From NCBI RefSeq assembly GCF_023150065.1, contig NZ_JAKLLN010000004.1, positions 62,001-126,000 on the forward strand: a stretch of 64,000 nt of DNA, given 5' to 3'. The number at the start of each line of letters is the position of its first letter. Within the stretch, counting starts at the first letter, position 1. The position numbers were made by a program, and so were the translations under genes. Below are positions 35,029-43,998 of the stretch, one piece after another. The notes beneath the pieces were generated by a model. That model did not search any database, was not told the DNA's origin, and saw only the letters and a list, made by a program, of their open reading frames with translations. The DNA comes from Zoogloea sp. Lineage in GTDB: Bacteria; Pseudomonadota; Gammaproteobacteria; Burkholderiales; Rhodocyclaceae.

Positions 35029-37116
35029 GTGCCGGTCGAGTCTGCTGCCGCCGCCCCGGCTGCGCCGCGCAAGCCCGCGCAGCGCGGCTGGCCGGGTGTC
35101 GGGCCGCAGCTCGCCGAGCGCCTGGCCAAACTGGACATCTTTGCGCCGGCCGATCTGATCCTGCATCTGCCCCTGCGCTATGAGGACGAAACCCGCCTGA
35201 CCCTGCTGGCCGACGCCCGCCCCGGCGTGCCGGTGCAGTGCGAGGTGGAGGTTCAGTCCTGCGAGATCACCCACGGCGGCCGCCGCCAGCTGGTGGTGCG
35301 GGCCACTGATGCCAGCGGCGAGGTGATGCTGCGCTTCGTGCATTTCTACCCCAACCAGCAGAAGCAGATGGCCGAAGGTGCGCGCCTGCGCATCTTTGGT
35401 GAGCTGCGCGACGGCTTCTTCGGGGCCGAGATGATCCACCCGCGGGTGCGCCCGGTGGCCGCGGGGGAGCCGCTGCCGGAAAGCCTCACCCCCATCTACC
35501 CGACCACCGCCGGCATGGCCCAGTCGGCCCTGCGCAAACTCATCGGCGGGGCCCTGCGCCACAACCCGGTGCACGACGACCTGCCGGACACCTTGCGTCA
35601 GCGCCTGCATCTGCCCGCGTTGCCGGAGGCCTTGCGCCTGCTGCATGCGCCGCCGCCGTCGGTTTCCGCCCTGGACATGGAAGACCGGGGCCATCCGGCC
35701 TGGCAGCGCATCAAGCTGGATGAACTCCTCGCCCAGCAGATTTCCCTGCGCCGGGCCTACGCCGCCCGCCGCGCCAAGAATGCCCCGGCCCTGCCCCTGC
35801 ACGACACCCTGACCCGCAGCCTGCTGGAGCAGCTGCCGTTCGCGCTGACCGGGGCCCAGAGCCGCGCCTTTGCCGAGATCGCCCGGGACCTGGCCTCGCC
35901 CCACCCGATGCAGCGCCTGCTGCAGGGGGACGTGGGCAGCGGCAAGACCTGCGTGGCCGCGTTGGCCATGCTGCAGGCCGCCGAAAACGGCCGCCAGGCC
36001 GTGCTGATGGCGCCCACCGAGATCCTCGCCGAGCAGCACTACCGCAAGCTCGCCGTCTGGTTGGCGCCCCTGGGCATCGAGGTGGCCTGGCTGTCGGGCA
36101 GCCGCCGCAAGAAAGAGCGCGAGGCCACCCTGGCGCGCCTCGCCGCGGGTGAGATGCTGCTGGCGGTGGGCACCCACGCCCTGATCGAAGACCCGGTGGC
36201 CCTGCCCCTGCTGGCCCTGGCGGTGGTGGATGAACAGCACCGCTTTGGCGTGCGCCAGCGCCTGGCCCTGCGCGAGAAGGGGCGGGCCGGCGAATCGCCG
36301 CACATGCTGATGATGTCGGCCACGCCCATCCCGCGCACCCTGGCCATGAGCTATTACGCCGACCTGGATGTGTCGGTGCTCGACGAGCTGCCCCCCGGGC
36401 GCACCCCCATCGTCACCAAGCTGATCAAGGACGAGCGCCGCGACGAGGTGATCCAGCGCGTCCGTGACGCCTGCCTGAAGGGGCGTCAGGCCTACTGGGT
36501 GTGCCCCCTGATCGAGGAGTCCGAGGCCCTGCAGCTGAAGACCGCCGAGGAGAGCTTCGAGATGCTCTCGGCGGCCCTGCCCGAGCTGAGGATCGGCCTG
36601 GTGCATGGCCGGCTCAAGAATGACGAAAAGTCGGCCACCATGGCGGCCTTCATCGCCAACGAGGTGCAGGTGCTGGTGGCCACCACGGTGATCGAGGTGG
36701 GCGTGGACGTGCCCAATGCCAGCCTGATGGTCATCGAGCACGCCGAGCGTTTCGGCCTGGCCCAGCTTCATCAGCTGCGCGGGCGGGTCGGCCGCGGCGA
36801 GCATGAGTCCGTGTGCATCCTGCTCTTCGCCCAGCCCCTGTCCCAGACCGGGCGGGAGCGCCTGAAGGCCATCTATGAGCACACCGACGGTTTCGTCATC
36901 GCCCGGGAAGACCTGCGCATCCGCGGCCCGGGCGAGTTCATCGGGGCCCGCCAGAGCGGCGTGCCCCTGCTGCGCTACGCCGACCTGGAGGAAGACGCGG
37001 TGCTGGTGGACATCGCCCGCGATCTGGCCGAGGAGATCCTGCGCGATGCGCCCCGGGTGGCCGACGTGGTGACGGCGCGCTGGTTTGGCGGGCGGGCGTC
37101 GCTGCTCAAGGCCTGA
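35029..37116 (+). CDS. recG: ATP-dependent DNA helicase RecG
   Basis: A 695-residue helicase that reverses stalled forks and processes Holliday junctions. The N-terminal wedge/OB domain (about 60-170) is followed by motor domain I with Walker A LLQGDVGSGKTCVAAL, the motif II form DEQH (AVVDEQHRFGVRQR) and MMSATPIPRTLAMS (motif III). Motor domain II has VCPLIEESE, HGRLKNDEK, VLVATTVIEVGVDVPNA and QLRGRVGRGEHESVCIL. GTG at 35029 gives a normal RecG length. Confidence 0.97.
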   Translation: MPVESAAAAPAAPRKPAQRGWPGVGPQLAERLAKLDIFAPADLILHLPLRYEDETRLTLLADARPGVPVQCEVEVQSCEITHGGRRQLVVRATDASGEVMLRFVHFYPNQQKQMAEGARLRIFGELRDGFFGAEMIHPRVRPVAAGEPLPESLTPIYPTTAGMAQSALRKLIGGALRHNPVHDDLPDTLRQRLHLPALPEALRLLHAPPPSVSALDMEDRGHPAWQRIKLDELLAQQISLRRAYAARRAKNAPALPLHDTLTRSLLEQLPFALTGAQSRAFAEIARDLASPHPMQRLLQGDVGSGKTCVAALAMLQAAENGRQAVLMAPTEILAEQHYRKLAVWLAPLGIEVAWLSGSRRKKEREATLARLAAGEMLLAVGTHALIEDPVALPLLALAVVDEQHRFGVRQRLALREKGRAGESPHMLMMSATPIPRTLAMSYYADLDVSVLDELPPGRTPIVTKLIKDERRDEVIQRVRDACLKGRQAYWVCPLIEESEALQLKTAEESFEMLSAALPELRIGLVHGRLKNDEKSATMAAFIANEVQVLVATTVIEVGVDVPNASLMVIEHAERFGLAQLHQLRGRVGRGEHESVCILLFAQPLSQTGRERLKAIYEHTDGFVIAREDLRIRGPGEFIGARQSGVPLLRYADLEEDAVLVDIARDLAEEILRDAPRVADVVTARWFGGRASLLKA

Positions 37117-37250
37117 TTCCTGCGGGCATTCTCCTGCCGGCATTCCCGAGGCTCCTGCCCGCGCCGACAGAATCCTCCTACATGCCAATCCGCCTCGTCG
37201 GACACCGGTTTTCGTGGGCAGGCCCTATCCTCGAAGCAGCTGTACGCATC

Positions 37251-37267
37251 GGGAAACCGGGTTTCCC
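37251..37267 (+). promoter_or_regulatory. Short palindrome upstream of the BON gene
   Basis: An 8-base perfect inverted repeat with a one-base centre (GGGAAACC-G-GGTTTCCC), 31 bases before the BON start codon and close to its ribosome site. It could be an operator, but there is no second copy in the window to support that. The remainder of 37117-37250 shows nothing else I recognise. Confidence 0.3.
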
Positions 37268-37298
37268 TGGCCACAACAACACTTCAAGGAGTCCGAAC

Positions 37299-37610
37299 AT
37301 GAAAAACAGCGCTGCCACGCTCGCGCTTGCCGGTCTGCTGGCCTTTACCGCCGCCGGATGTGCGGTGACCCGCGAGCAATCCACTGTCGGTCAGTACGTG
37401 GACGACACCACCATCACGACCCGCGTCAAGACGAAGTTTGCCGAGGACTCCACCGTGAGCGCCATGGCGATCAGCGTCGAAACGCTCAAGGGCGTCGTCC
37501 AGCTGTCGGGGTTTGCCAAGAGTGGTGCGGAAAGGAGCAAGGCCGAAGAGCTGGCGCGCGGCACCCCGGGCGTGACCTCGGTCCGCAACGACATCGTGCT
37601 GCGCCCGTAA
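37299..37610 (+). CDS. BON-domain lipoprotein
   Basis: A 103-residue exported protein. The signal peptide MKNSAATLALAGLLAFTAAGC ends in a lipobox-like AAGC, so it is probably a lipoprotein. A single BON domain follows: YVDDTTITTRVKTKFAEDSTVSA, then LKGVVQLSGFAKSGAERSKAEELARGTPGVTSVRNDIV. BON proteins bind membranes and help envelope or osmotic stress survival. AAGGAG sits seven bases upstream of the ATG at 37299. It ends in a strong terminator. Confidence 0.9.
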   Translation: MKNSAATLALAGLLAFTAAGCAVTREQSTVGQYVDDTTITTRVKTKFAEDSTVSAMAISVETLKGVVQLSGFAKSGAERSKAEELARGTPGVTSVRNDIVLRP

Positions 37611-37630
37611 GCCCGTTTGTCGGGCACGAG

Positions 37631-37658
37631 AAAAAGGGGTGGTTCGCCACCCCTTTTT
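37631..37658. terminator. Bidirectional rho-independent terminator
   Basis: A 12-base perfect stem (AAAAAGGGGTGG / CCACCCCTTTTT) with a TTCG tetraloop, 21 bases past the BON stop and 18 bases past the convergent receiver-protein stop. The A-tract and T-tract let it serve both strands. Confidence 0.92.
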
Positions 37659-37675
37659 GCTGCCCGTGTGCCCGG

Positions 37676-38077
37676 TCAGGCAGCGGGGCTGCCCGACAGG
37701 CCCTGCACGAACTCGAGCATTTCATCCATCTGGAAGGATTTGTCGAAAAAGGCCGCAGCCCCGAGCGCCAGGCAGCGGGCGCGGACAACCGGGTGGGCGT
37801 GGTTCGAGAAGACCACCGCGCGCGTCGTACCGAGGCCACCCGACATACCCTGGATCGCACTCAACACCTTCAGGCCCGTACCCGTGCGCAGTTCAAGATC
37901 GACGATGGCCAGTTGGGGGCGGAGGCTTCGGATCAGTGAGATCGCCTCCGTTTCGCCGGCCGCCGTGCCCACCACGGTGATGCCGTCGATGCCTTCCAGC
38001 ATTCCTTTGAGCAACTCCAGGAGTGCCGGGTTGTCTTCGACGATGACCGTTGTGGTCGGTGACAGGGCTGGGGGCAT
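37676..38077 (-). CDS. Stand-alone response-regulator receiver protein
   Basis: A 133-residue single receiver domain with no output domain. Acidic pair E14-D15 (VIVEDNPAL), phosphoacceptor D60 (AIVDLEL), T/S switch position in VVFSNHAH and the invariant K113 (FDKSF) are all present. I took ATG at 38075-38077; the frame is open 21 codons further, but that part is proline-rich and not domain-like. No kinase is adjacent; the nearest is at 42120-43544. It may work by protein-protein contact. Confidence 0.87.
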   Translation of the reverse strand: MPPALSPTTTVIVEDNPALLELLKGMLEGIDGITVVGTAAGETEAISLIRSLRPQLAIVDLELRTGTGLKVLSAIQGMSGGLGTTRAVVFSNHAHPVVRARCLALGAAAFFDKSFQMDEMLEFVQGLSGSPAA

Positions 38078-38295
38078 GGTGCGCAATGACGGAGCGTGCA
38101 TGGGTCGGGGCGGGCATCCGGGAGACGGTCTGCGTGACATCTGCTTTCAGATTAATGCTTGCGCCTAGCCCTGTCTGTCGGCCATTTCCTACAGTTTCTG
38201 GGGGCTTTGGCCCACACCGCGGGCCGGGGTGTGACGCCCATGATGGTGTCCGTGGCCGCCGTGCCCTGGCGGCCGTCATTCGGAGGAGCAGTGAC

Positions 38296-38340
38296 ATGCA
38301 TGCCTTTCTTCGCAATCCGTCCACGGCCGGGTGTCCGTGA
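38296..38340 (+). CDS. 14-codon mini-gene in frame with the lipid kinase
   Basis: ATG at 38296 follows a strong ribosome site (GGAGGAG, 38282-38288) and reads MHAFLRNPSTAGCP before a TGA at 38338-38340. The next in-frame codon but one is the ATG of the lipid-kinase gene (38344), which has no ribosome site of its own. It may act as a leader peptide for coupled translation, or be the former N-terminus cut off by a stop codon. Confidence 0.4.
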   Translation: MHAFLRNPSTAGCP

Positions 38341-38343
38341 ATC

Positions 38344-39312
38344 ATGGCGCCCCCGGAAGTGCCCCTCCTGGATGCGCGTCCGCCCTGGGTGGTGGTGATC
38401 AACGCGGCGTCGGGGCGCCAGGAGGGCGAAGCGATTGCCCAGCTCATCCGTGATGCCCTGAGCCAGGCGGGATGTCAGAGCAGCATCCGGCTGGTTTCCC
38501 ATGCCGAGGAGATCAGCGTCATCGCGGAGCAGGCGGCGCGTCAGGCGCGGGAGCGGCGGGGTGTGCTGGTGGGCGTGGGAGGGGACGGCACCCTCAGTGC
38601 CGTGGCTGCGGCGGCTATCCGGGCGGGGGCGGTGTTCTCGGCCGTGCCGGGGGGTACCTTCAATTACTTCGGCCGCAGCCACGGCTTCCCCGAGGAACCC
38701 GAGGCGGCCATCCAGGCGGTGTTGCATGGCCGGCTGCGTGCGGTGCAGGTCGGTCAGATCAATGGACGGATCTTTCTGGTGAATGCCAGTTTCGGCCTCT
38801 ACCCCCAGTTGCTGGAGGACCGGGAAGCATTCAAGCAGCAATGGGGGCGCAGCCGCCCGGCCGCGTGGGGGGCGGCGCTGCTCACCTTGTGTGGTCGCCA
38901 CCGGCTGCACCGCCTCCACCTGCAGATGGGGGAGCAGGAGCAGGTCATGCTGGCTTCCACCGTGTTTGTCGGAAACAACCGGCTCCAGTTCGAGCACATG
39001 GGTTTGCCCGAGGCATCGGTCGTGGATGAAGGGCGGTTGCTGGGGCTGGTGCTGCGTCCGGTGGGGCGTCTGGGCCTCGTGAGGCTTGCGCTGCAGGGGG
39101 CGATGGGCAGGCTGGCCGACGCCGATGAAATCGAGCGCAGGGTGTTCCGGCGTCTGAGCGTCGCGCCGGGGGGCTGGTGGCGGCGCCGGACGGTGAAGGT
39201 CGCGATGGACGGGGAGCAGCATCGCATGCGCAGCCCGCTGGTCTTTGACGTGTCGCCCCGGCCCCTGTGGCTGCTTGCGCCGGCCGGCCCGGCGGCGGAG
39301 CCGCGCCCTTGA
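38344..39312 (+). CDS. Diacylglycerol kinase/YegS-like lipid kinase
   Basis: A 322-residue member of the DAGK catalytic family, which phosphorylates lipids such as diacylglycerol or phosphatidylglycerol with ATP. The nucleotide-binding GGDGT is at residues 79-83 (GVGGDGTLSAV), preceded by VVVINAASG (about 16-24), and followed by VPGGTFNYFGRSHG and VGNNRLQFEH, all family landmarks. The start has no ribosome site and lies just after a mini-gene stop, so it may depend on re-initiation. Its stop overlaps the next start (TTGA). Confidence 0.88.
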   Translation: MAPPEVPLLDARPPWVVVINAASGRQEGEAIAQLIRDALSQAGCQSSIRLVSHAEEISVIAEQAARQARERRGVLVGVGGDGTLSAVAAAAIRAGAVFSAVPGGTFNYFGRSHGFPEEPEAAIQAVLHGRLRAVQVGQINGRIFLVNASFGLYPQLLEDREAFKQQWGRSRPAAWGAALLTLCGRHRLHRLHLQMGEQEQVMLASTVFVGNNRLQFEHMGLPEASVVDEGRLLGLVLRPVGRLGLVRLALQGAMGRLADADEIERRVFRRLSVAPGGWWRRRTVKVAMDGEQHRMRSPLVFDVSPRPLWLLAPAGPAAEPRP

Positions 39313-40109
39313 GCATCGTCCTGCAGATATCGGATACCCATTTCGGCACCGAGCGACCCGGGGTGGTGCTCGCCCTGCTGGCCTTAGCCGCCGAGATCCG
39401 CCCGGATCTGGTCGTGCTCTCCGGTGACCTGACCCAGCGCGCCCGACCGTCCGAGTTTGCGGCGGTCGGCGCATTTGTTGCGCGTTTGCCGTCCGTGCCG
39501 CGGCTGATGGTGCCGGGCAACCACGATATTCCGCTGTTTGACCTGCTCACGCGCTGGCGCCGCCCCTTTGCGGCCTATGTGGCGGGTTGTGGCCCGGAGC
39601 TCGAGCCGTCCTGCCGGCTTGCCGACCTGTTCGTTACCGGCGTGAACAGTGTCCGCTCCTGGCGGCACAAGCACGGCGCCCTGGCGCCCGGGCAGATCGA
39701 TGCCGTTGCGCAGCGCCTCCGCACTGTGGGGCCTGGGGCGATGCGCATCGTGGTGGTCCACCACCCCGTGGATGTGGGTGACGCGGTGGATGCGGGCGAC
39801 ATCGTGCGTGGTGCGGCTGAGGCCGTGACGGCCTGGGCCGAGGCCGGTGCCGATCTGGTGATGTCGGGGCATGTCCATGTGCCCCTGTGCCGGCCCCTGT
39901 CGGTGCGCTATGGCGCGCCGGCGCGGCAGTGCTGGGTGGCGGTGGCTGGCACGGCGGTGTCCGGGCGCACCCGCCATGGGTGGCCGAATTCGGTGAATGT
40001 GCTGCGTATCGACCGGCTTCAGGGTGTCGAGCGGCGGGTGCTCGAGCTGTGGAACTTCGATGCCTCACAGCAGGCGTTCCGGCCGGGTGCCTGTTTTGAG
40101 CTGCGGTGA
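39309..40109 (+). CDS. Metallophosphoesterase (Cpd/3',5'-phosphodiesterase-like)
   Basis: A 266-residue calcineurin-like phosphoesterase. Metal ligands appear in the usual order: ISDTHFG (D9, H11), LSGDLTQRA, MVPGNHDIPLF, VVVHHPVD and VMSGHVHVP. It could cleave a phosphodiester such as a cyclic nucleotide or a lipid headgroup. Start is TTG at 39309 overlapping the kinase stop, which implies coupling; the open frame upstream lies in the kinase gene. Confidence 0.88.
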   Translation: MSIVLQISDTHFGTERPGVVLALLALAAEIRPDLVVLSGDLTQRARPSEFAAVGAFVARLPSVPRLMVPGNHDIPLFDLLTRWRRPFAAYVAGCGPELEPSCRLADLFVTGVNSVRSWRHKHGALAPGQIDAVAQRLRTVGPGAMRIVVVHHPVDVGDAVDAGDIVRGAAEAVTAWAEAGADLVMSGHVHVPLCRPLSVRYGAPARQCWVAVAGTAVSGRTRHGWPNSVNVLRIDRLQGVERRVLELWNFDASQQAFRPGACFELR

Positions 40110-40119
40110 GCCGTTGCCC

Positions 40120-41352
40120 TCATGGGGATGCGATGACGGCAATGTGGCGCCGGCAGTGTTGCAGGTAGCCGCGTTCGTGGCTGGCCAGGGCATCGACGAT
40201 GGCCTGCCATAGCCACGAGGGGGCGTCCACCACGGGGCTCCGGGATTTTCGCAGCCCGCGGAGCCATTGCTTGCGTTCGTCCGGGGACATCTGCCGGGCA
40301 TGGGCGTCCCCGAGCACTCTTCCCAGGTAGGCGGCAATCGCGTCCATGGCGTCGGGCGGGAGGTGATCGGGCTCGATCTTGAGATCTTCCGGGGCGAGCT
40401 CGCGCAGCACCATCGGTCGGCCCAGCACGCGCAGGGCGAGCATCCGGTCGCCTAGGGCGGGCGACAGGGCCCGGGCGGCAGCCACCACCCGTTCGGCGTT
40501 GTCGCGCGGCATGGTGGCGGTCTTGCTGCGTGGCGCTGCGGCCGCAGGAGCATCCTTGATGTCCAGCATCGCCAGCCGTGAGCGGCCTGACGGGGCGCTG
40601 ATGCTCAGGAGCACGGCGTAGCGTGGACGGCCGAGGCTGCTGCATCCCTTGACCCAATAGGCGGCGTCGGCCACGGTCACGGTCTCTTCGGCCGTGGCGA
40701 TGCCGAGCCGTTCTGCGAGCGCGCCCAGGCCTGATGCGGGCAATGCCTCGCTGATGGCGCGCTGCTCGCTCCGGGACAGGGGCCAGAAGCGCTTGCCACG
40801 GGGGATGTGTGGCCGGGTGTGGGAGAGGTGGTCGCGGACCAGCTGCTTCCAGGTGCGTCCGATGGCGTGCTTGAGCAGGGCTTCGATCGACCCCGGCGGC
40901 TGTGCCGGGGTGGGGCGGGGCCGGAAGGCCCGGGCGTAGCCATCGAGGAGCAGATCCACCACGCGCACGCTGGTGGCGCCGGGAAGGTTGGCGCTGCGGC
41001 ACGCACTGGCGAGGGACAGGCCGAGGCGGATCAGATCGTGGGCCGGGTTGCCGATCACGGCCTGATCAAGGTCCCGGATGAGCACGCCGACCCGTCCGTC
41101 ACCATCCACCACCGGGCCCAGATTGCCCACGTGGCAGTCACCACAGATCCAGATGTCCGGCCCGTCGGGAAGCGACGGGGGGTGGTCGGCTTCCAGCCAT
41201 GTGTAGAAGCGCTCGGTGTTGCCGCGCACATAGGCGTGGGCCGAGCGCGCCATCTTGCGCAGCCGGCGACGCGTAAGGCGTGCTGCACGATCACGCGGTC
41301 GGGTTGGGGGGCTGAGCGTTGGTATGGTGGAGGGGCCTGTGGGAAGGATCAT
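40120..41352 (-). CDS. DUF2252 family protein (kinase-like fold)
   Basis: A 410-residue protein. Family signatures are KMARSAHAYVRGNTERFY, ICGDCHVGNLGPV, IRDLDQAVIGNPAHDLIRL and VLRELAPEDLKIE. The GDxHxxN and D-x-D-x6-P-x2-D elements resemble the catalytic core of aminoglycoside-phosphotransferase-like kinases, which suggests a phosphotransferase role, though the substrate is unknown. It is convergent with the metallophosphoesterase, with 10 bases between stop codons. Confidence 0.85.
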   Translation of the reverse strand: MILPTGPSTIPTLSPPTRPRDRAARLTRRRLRKMARSAHAYVRGNTERFYTWLEADHPPSLPDGPDIWICGDCHVGNLGPVVDGDGRVGVLIRDLDQAVIGNPAHDLIRLGLSLASACRSANLPGATSVRVVDLLLDGYARAFRPRPTPAQPPGSIEALLKHAIGRTWKQLVRDHLSHTRPHIPRGKRFWPLSRSEQRAISEALPASGLGALAERLGIATAEETVTVADAAYWVKGCSSLGRPRYAVLLSISAPSGRSRLAMLDIKDAPAAAAPRSKTATMPRDNAERVVAAARALSPALGDRMLALRVLGRPMVLRELAPEDLKIEPDHLPPDAMDAIAAYLGRVLGDAHARQMSPDERKQWLRGLRKSRSPVVDAPSWLWQAIVDALASHERGYLQHCRRHIAVIASP

Positions 41353-41510
41353 GAAGGGATGCGACCATCATCGGCCTGCCGGCCCTGCGGCGGCCGTCGT
41401 TCGAAGCTGATTGCCGTGTAGGACGATTCCTGCAGCCATGTCAGACAACGAAGACAGGCGCCGGGCAAGGCGTCCGATAGAATGGAATGAACGCATCCGG
41501 GAGAACACAC

Positions 41511-42146
41511 ATGCTGCGTCTGGCCATCGTGGATGATCACAGGATCGTGCGGGCGGGGTTCCGGGAGATGCTCTCGGATGAGCTCGGCCTGCGGGTCGAG
41601 TTCGAGGCGGCCAGTGGCGAGGAAGCCCTGCAGCGGCTGCGTGACACGCCCTGTGATGTGCTTCTGCTCGATCTCTCCCTGCCCGGGCAGAGCGGTATCG
41701 ATGTGCTGCGCGCCGTGCGCCAGCGCTATGAGGCCCTCAAGGTGCTGGTGCTCAGCGGTTTTCCGGAAGAGCGCTATGCGCTGCCGATGATCCGCAACGG
41801 GGCCAATGGTTATCTGTGCAAGGACTGTGAGCGTGACGAGCTGATCAAGGCCATCCGCACGGTCGCCCAGGGGCGGCGCTATGTGTCGGCCCGCACCGCG
41901 GAGCTCATGGCCGATGATCTGGCGGGGGCCGGCACCTCACTGCCCCACGAGACCCTCTCCGAGCGTGAGCTGCAGGTGTTCTTGCGGCTTGCCAGGGGGG
42001 AGTCGGTGTCGGGGATTGCCGATGTGCTCAATCTGAGCGTCAAGACGGTCAGCACCTATCGCTCGCGCCTGCTCGAAAAGATCGATGTGGCGAGCAATGC
42101 CGAACTGGCCGCCTACGCCCTACGCCACGGGCTCATGGTGGATTGA
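41511..42146 (+). CDS. NarL/FixJ-family response regulator
   Basis: A 211-residue regulator. The receiver domain has D8-D9, phosphoacceptor D54 (LLLDLSLPG) and K104 (YLCKDCE); the LuxR-type helix-turn-helix at about 145-205 reads LSERELQVFLRLARGESVSGIADVLNLSVKTVSTYRSRL. GGGAGA lies before the ATG at 41511. The cognate kinase is almost certainly the convergent gene next door, whose 3' end overlaps this one by 27 bases on the opposite strand. Confidence 0.93.
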   Translation: MLRLAIVDDHRIVRAGFREMLSDELGLRVEFEAASGEEALQRLRDTPCDVLLLDLSLPGQSGIDVLRAVRQRYEALKVLVLSGFPEERYALPMIRNGANGYLCKDCERDELIKAIRTVAQGRRYVSARTAELMADDLAGAGTSLPHETLSERELQVFLRLARGESVSGIADVLNLSVKTVSTYRSRLLEKIDVASNAELAAYALRHGLMVD

Positions 42147-43544
42147 TTCGGGAGGCGGCGGCGCGTCGCCCAGGGGCATGCGGGCATCGATGCGGGTGCC
42201 CGAGCCGGGGGTGGAGCGCACCGCAAACTGCCCCCCGAACATCTGGACCCGATGTTTCATGCCCGCCAGGCCATGCCGGTTCAGCTTGGGGCTGGCCGGG
42301 TCGAAGCCGCAGCCGTCGTCGGCAATCCACAGGTGGATCTCGCCGTCCTGCGCCGCCAGCCCGAGTTCGAGCTGCCGGGCCCCGGCATATTTGCGGATGT
42401 TGGTGACGGCCTCCTGGGCGATCCGGAACAGGGCCAGGGCCTGCTGTTCAGGGCAGTTGATGTCCGTTTCGGGCAGCTTGAGGGTGATCGTGTATTCACC
42501 GCTCAGGTCGCTGGTCATAGCGCGCAGGGCCTCCACCAGCCCCAGGCCCTGAAGCAGGGGCGGACGGAGATCGTCGATGATGCGCCGCTTGAGGGTGATG
42601 CCCGAGCCGATGGTGTCGATCAGGCGGCGGAAGCGCCCCTGGATGTCGGGGCTGATGTCCTTGCCCAGGCTGCGCAGCAGCCAGCTGGTATCCATCTTTG
42701 CCGCGGTCAGGAGCGCGCCCAGTTCATCGTGCATCTCGCGGGCAAGGCGCGCCTTTTCGGCTTCGCGGGCGTCGGTGAGGTAGCTGGCGAGGTCTGACAG
42801 CTCCTGGGTGCGCTGGACGACGGTGGACTCCAGCACGTCGTTTTCGTTGGCGAGCAGTTCGGCGATGCGGGCGCGCAGGATGGCCTGCCGCTGCTGCACG
42901 GCGAACAGGGCAATGATCAGGCCCAGCGCGCCCAGGGCCAGGATGGTGATGGTCCGCTGGGTGTCGGCGAGGCGCCTGGCCGATTCGGCGACGAGATGCT
43001 GGTTGCGCGCCTCCAGGCCTTCGCGCAGGCGGGCAATCGACACCCGGATCTGGTCCATGTAGACCTTGCCCATGCCGCTTTGCCCCGGGGGGACGACCGC
43101 GGTAGGCCGGCCTTCACGGACGACCTTCGCCAGGACCTGGCGCTTGGCGTCGATAAGCCCGGTGAGCAGCTCGAATTCGCTCCGGTCGGCGCTGCCTTCC
43201 GGAAAGTCCCCGTTGATGGCGCCGAGCAGGGCCGGGATGCTGCGTTCGCTGGCCTCGTAGGGCTCCAGATACGCCGGGTTCCGATCCGTGAGCAGGTAGC
43301 CGCGCACGCTGGTTTCGGCATCCAGCACGAGGACGAGCAGGGAGTTGAGGCGGTCGATCTGCGTCTTGAACACCTGCGTGCTGCGCATGGCCTCACTGGC
43401 GAAGTCGGAGTGCAGGCGGCCGAAGACCAGCAGCGTGGACACGAGCACACAGCCTGTCACGATCAGCACATAGGACCACAGCCGGTGCGGCACGAGCCGG
43501 TTGAGCTGCTGACGGATCGAGAACTTGTCGGAATCCATGGGCAT
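42120..43544 (-). CDS. Sensor histidine kinase with CHASE3-like sensor (HisKA_3)
   Basis: A 474-residue kinase. TM1 at about 24-43 and TM2 at about 199-217 enclose a helical periplasmic domain that looks like CHASE3 (LVLVLDAETSVRGYLLTDRNPAYLEPY). A coiled coil leads to the HisKA_3 box ARLAREMHDELGALL with H272, then the ATPase domain (FRIAQEAVTNIRKYA, IADDGCGFDP, HGLAGMKHRV). It matches the NarL-type regulator at 41511-42146, with which it shares the last 27 bases on opposite strands. The signal is unknown. Confidence 0.93.
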   Translation of the reverse strand: MPMDSDKFSIRQQLNRLVPHRLWSYVLIVTGCVLVSTLLVFGRLHSDFASEAMRSTQVFKTQIDRLNSLLVLVLDAETSVRGYLLTDRNPAYLEPYEASERSIPALLGAINGDFPEGSADRSEFELLTGLIDAKRQVLAKVVREGRPTAVVPPGQSGMGKVYMDQIRVSIARLREGLEARNQHLVAESARRLADTQRTITILALGALGLIIALFAVQQRQAILRARIAELLANENDVLESTVVQRTQELSDLASYLTDAREAEKARLAREMHDELGALLTAAKMDTSWLLRSLGKDISPDIQGRFRRLIDTIGSGITLKRRIIDDLRPPLLQGLGLVEALRAMTSDLSGEYTITLKLPETDINCPEQQALALFRIAQEAVTNIRKYAGARQLELGLAAQDGEIHLWIADDGCGFDPASPKLNRHGLAGMKHRVQMFGGQFAVRSTPGSGTRIDARMPLGDAPPPPESIHHEPVA

Positions 43545-43622
43545 GATGACGGGCGAGGTTCAGGCACCGGAAGGATAGTGTGCCAGAGCCTTGCCCCTGC
43601 GGGCCCCGCCTGCTGGTGCCCT

Positions 43623-43790
43623 TTACGTTTTGCCGCGCAGGGCGTTGAGCACGAAGCTGACAACCGCCAGGAGCAGGAAAACGAAGAACAGGATCTTGGC
43701 GATTTCGACGGCGCCCGCAGCAATTCCGCCAAAACCAAAGACGGCGGCGATCAGGGCGATGATGAAAAACACGACGGCGTAGTGGAGCAT
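43623..43790 (-). CDS. DUF1328 small membrane protein
   Basis: A 55-residue protein made of two hydrophobic segments ([23 protein letters not shown] and [20 protein letters not shown]), the full DUF1328 (YtjA-like) pattern. AAGGAG precedes the ATG at 43788-43790. Such proteins are often stress-induced, with no defined role. It belongs with the other small stress-type genes nearby. The gap 43791-43998 shows nothing else I recognise. Confidence 0.9.
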   Translation of the reverse strand: MLHYAVVFFIIALIAAVFGFGGIAAGAVEIAKILFFVFLLLAVVSFVLNALRGKT

Positions 43791-43998
43791 GATGTTCTCC
43801 TTCATGGTGGACGACTGGACGCGAACGTTCGCCGGGCTCGATGCGTGAGCCGGGTGACGGGGCTCGTGCGTTGAGACTGCATGTTCGAACCTTATGTGTC
43901 CGGGGCGTGGCTGCCAGTCGGTGCGGGCCGAATGCGGTGTGGGAATTGTCCGACGTGCCGTGTGTTGCGTGCCGGCCCTGGGGGCGAGGGGCGTGCTG

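Noticed and set aside
36039-36734. Minus-strand frames inside recG
   Set aside because: recG is intact on the plus strand with all helicase motifs, so these are shadows.
34507-37188. Very long N-terminal extension of the FAD-linked oxidase frame (minus strand)
   Set aside because: The extension lies antisense to ridA and recG. The oxidase proper begins at the ATG at 34504-34506, which matches family length.
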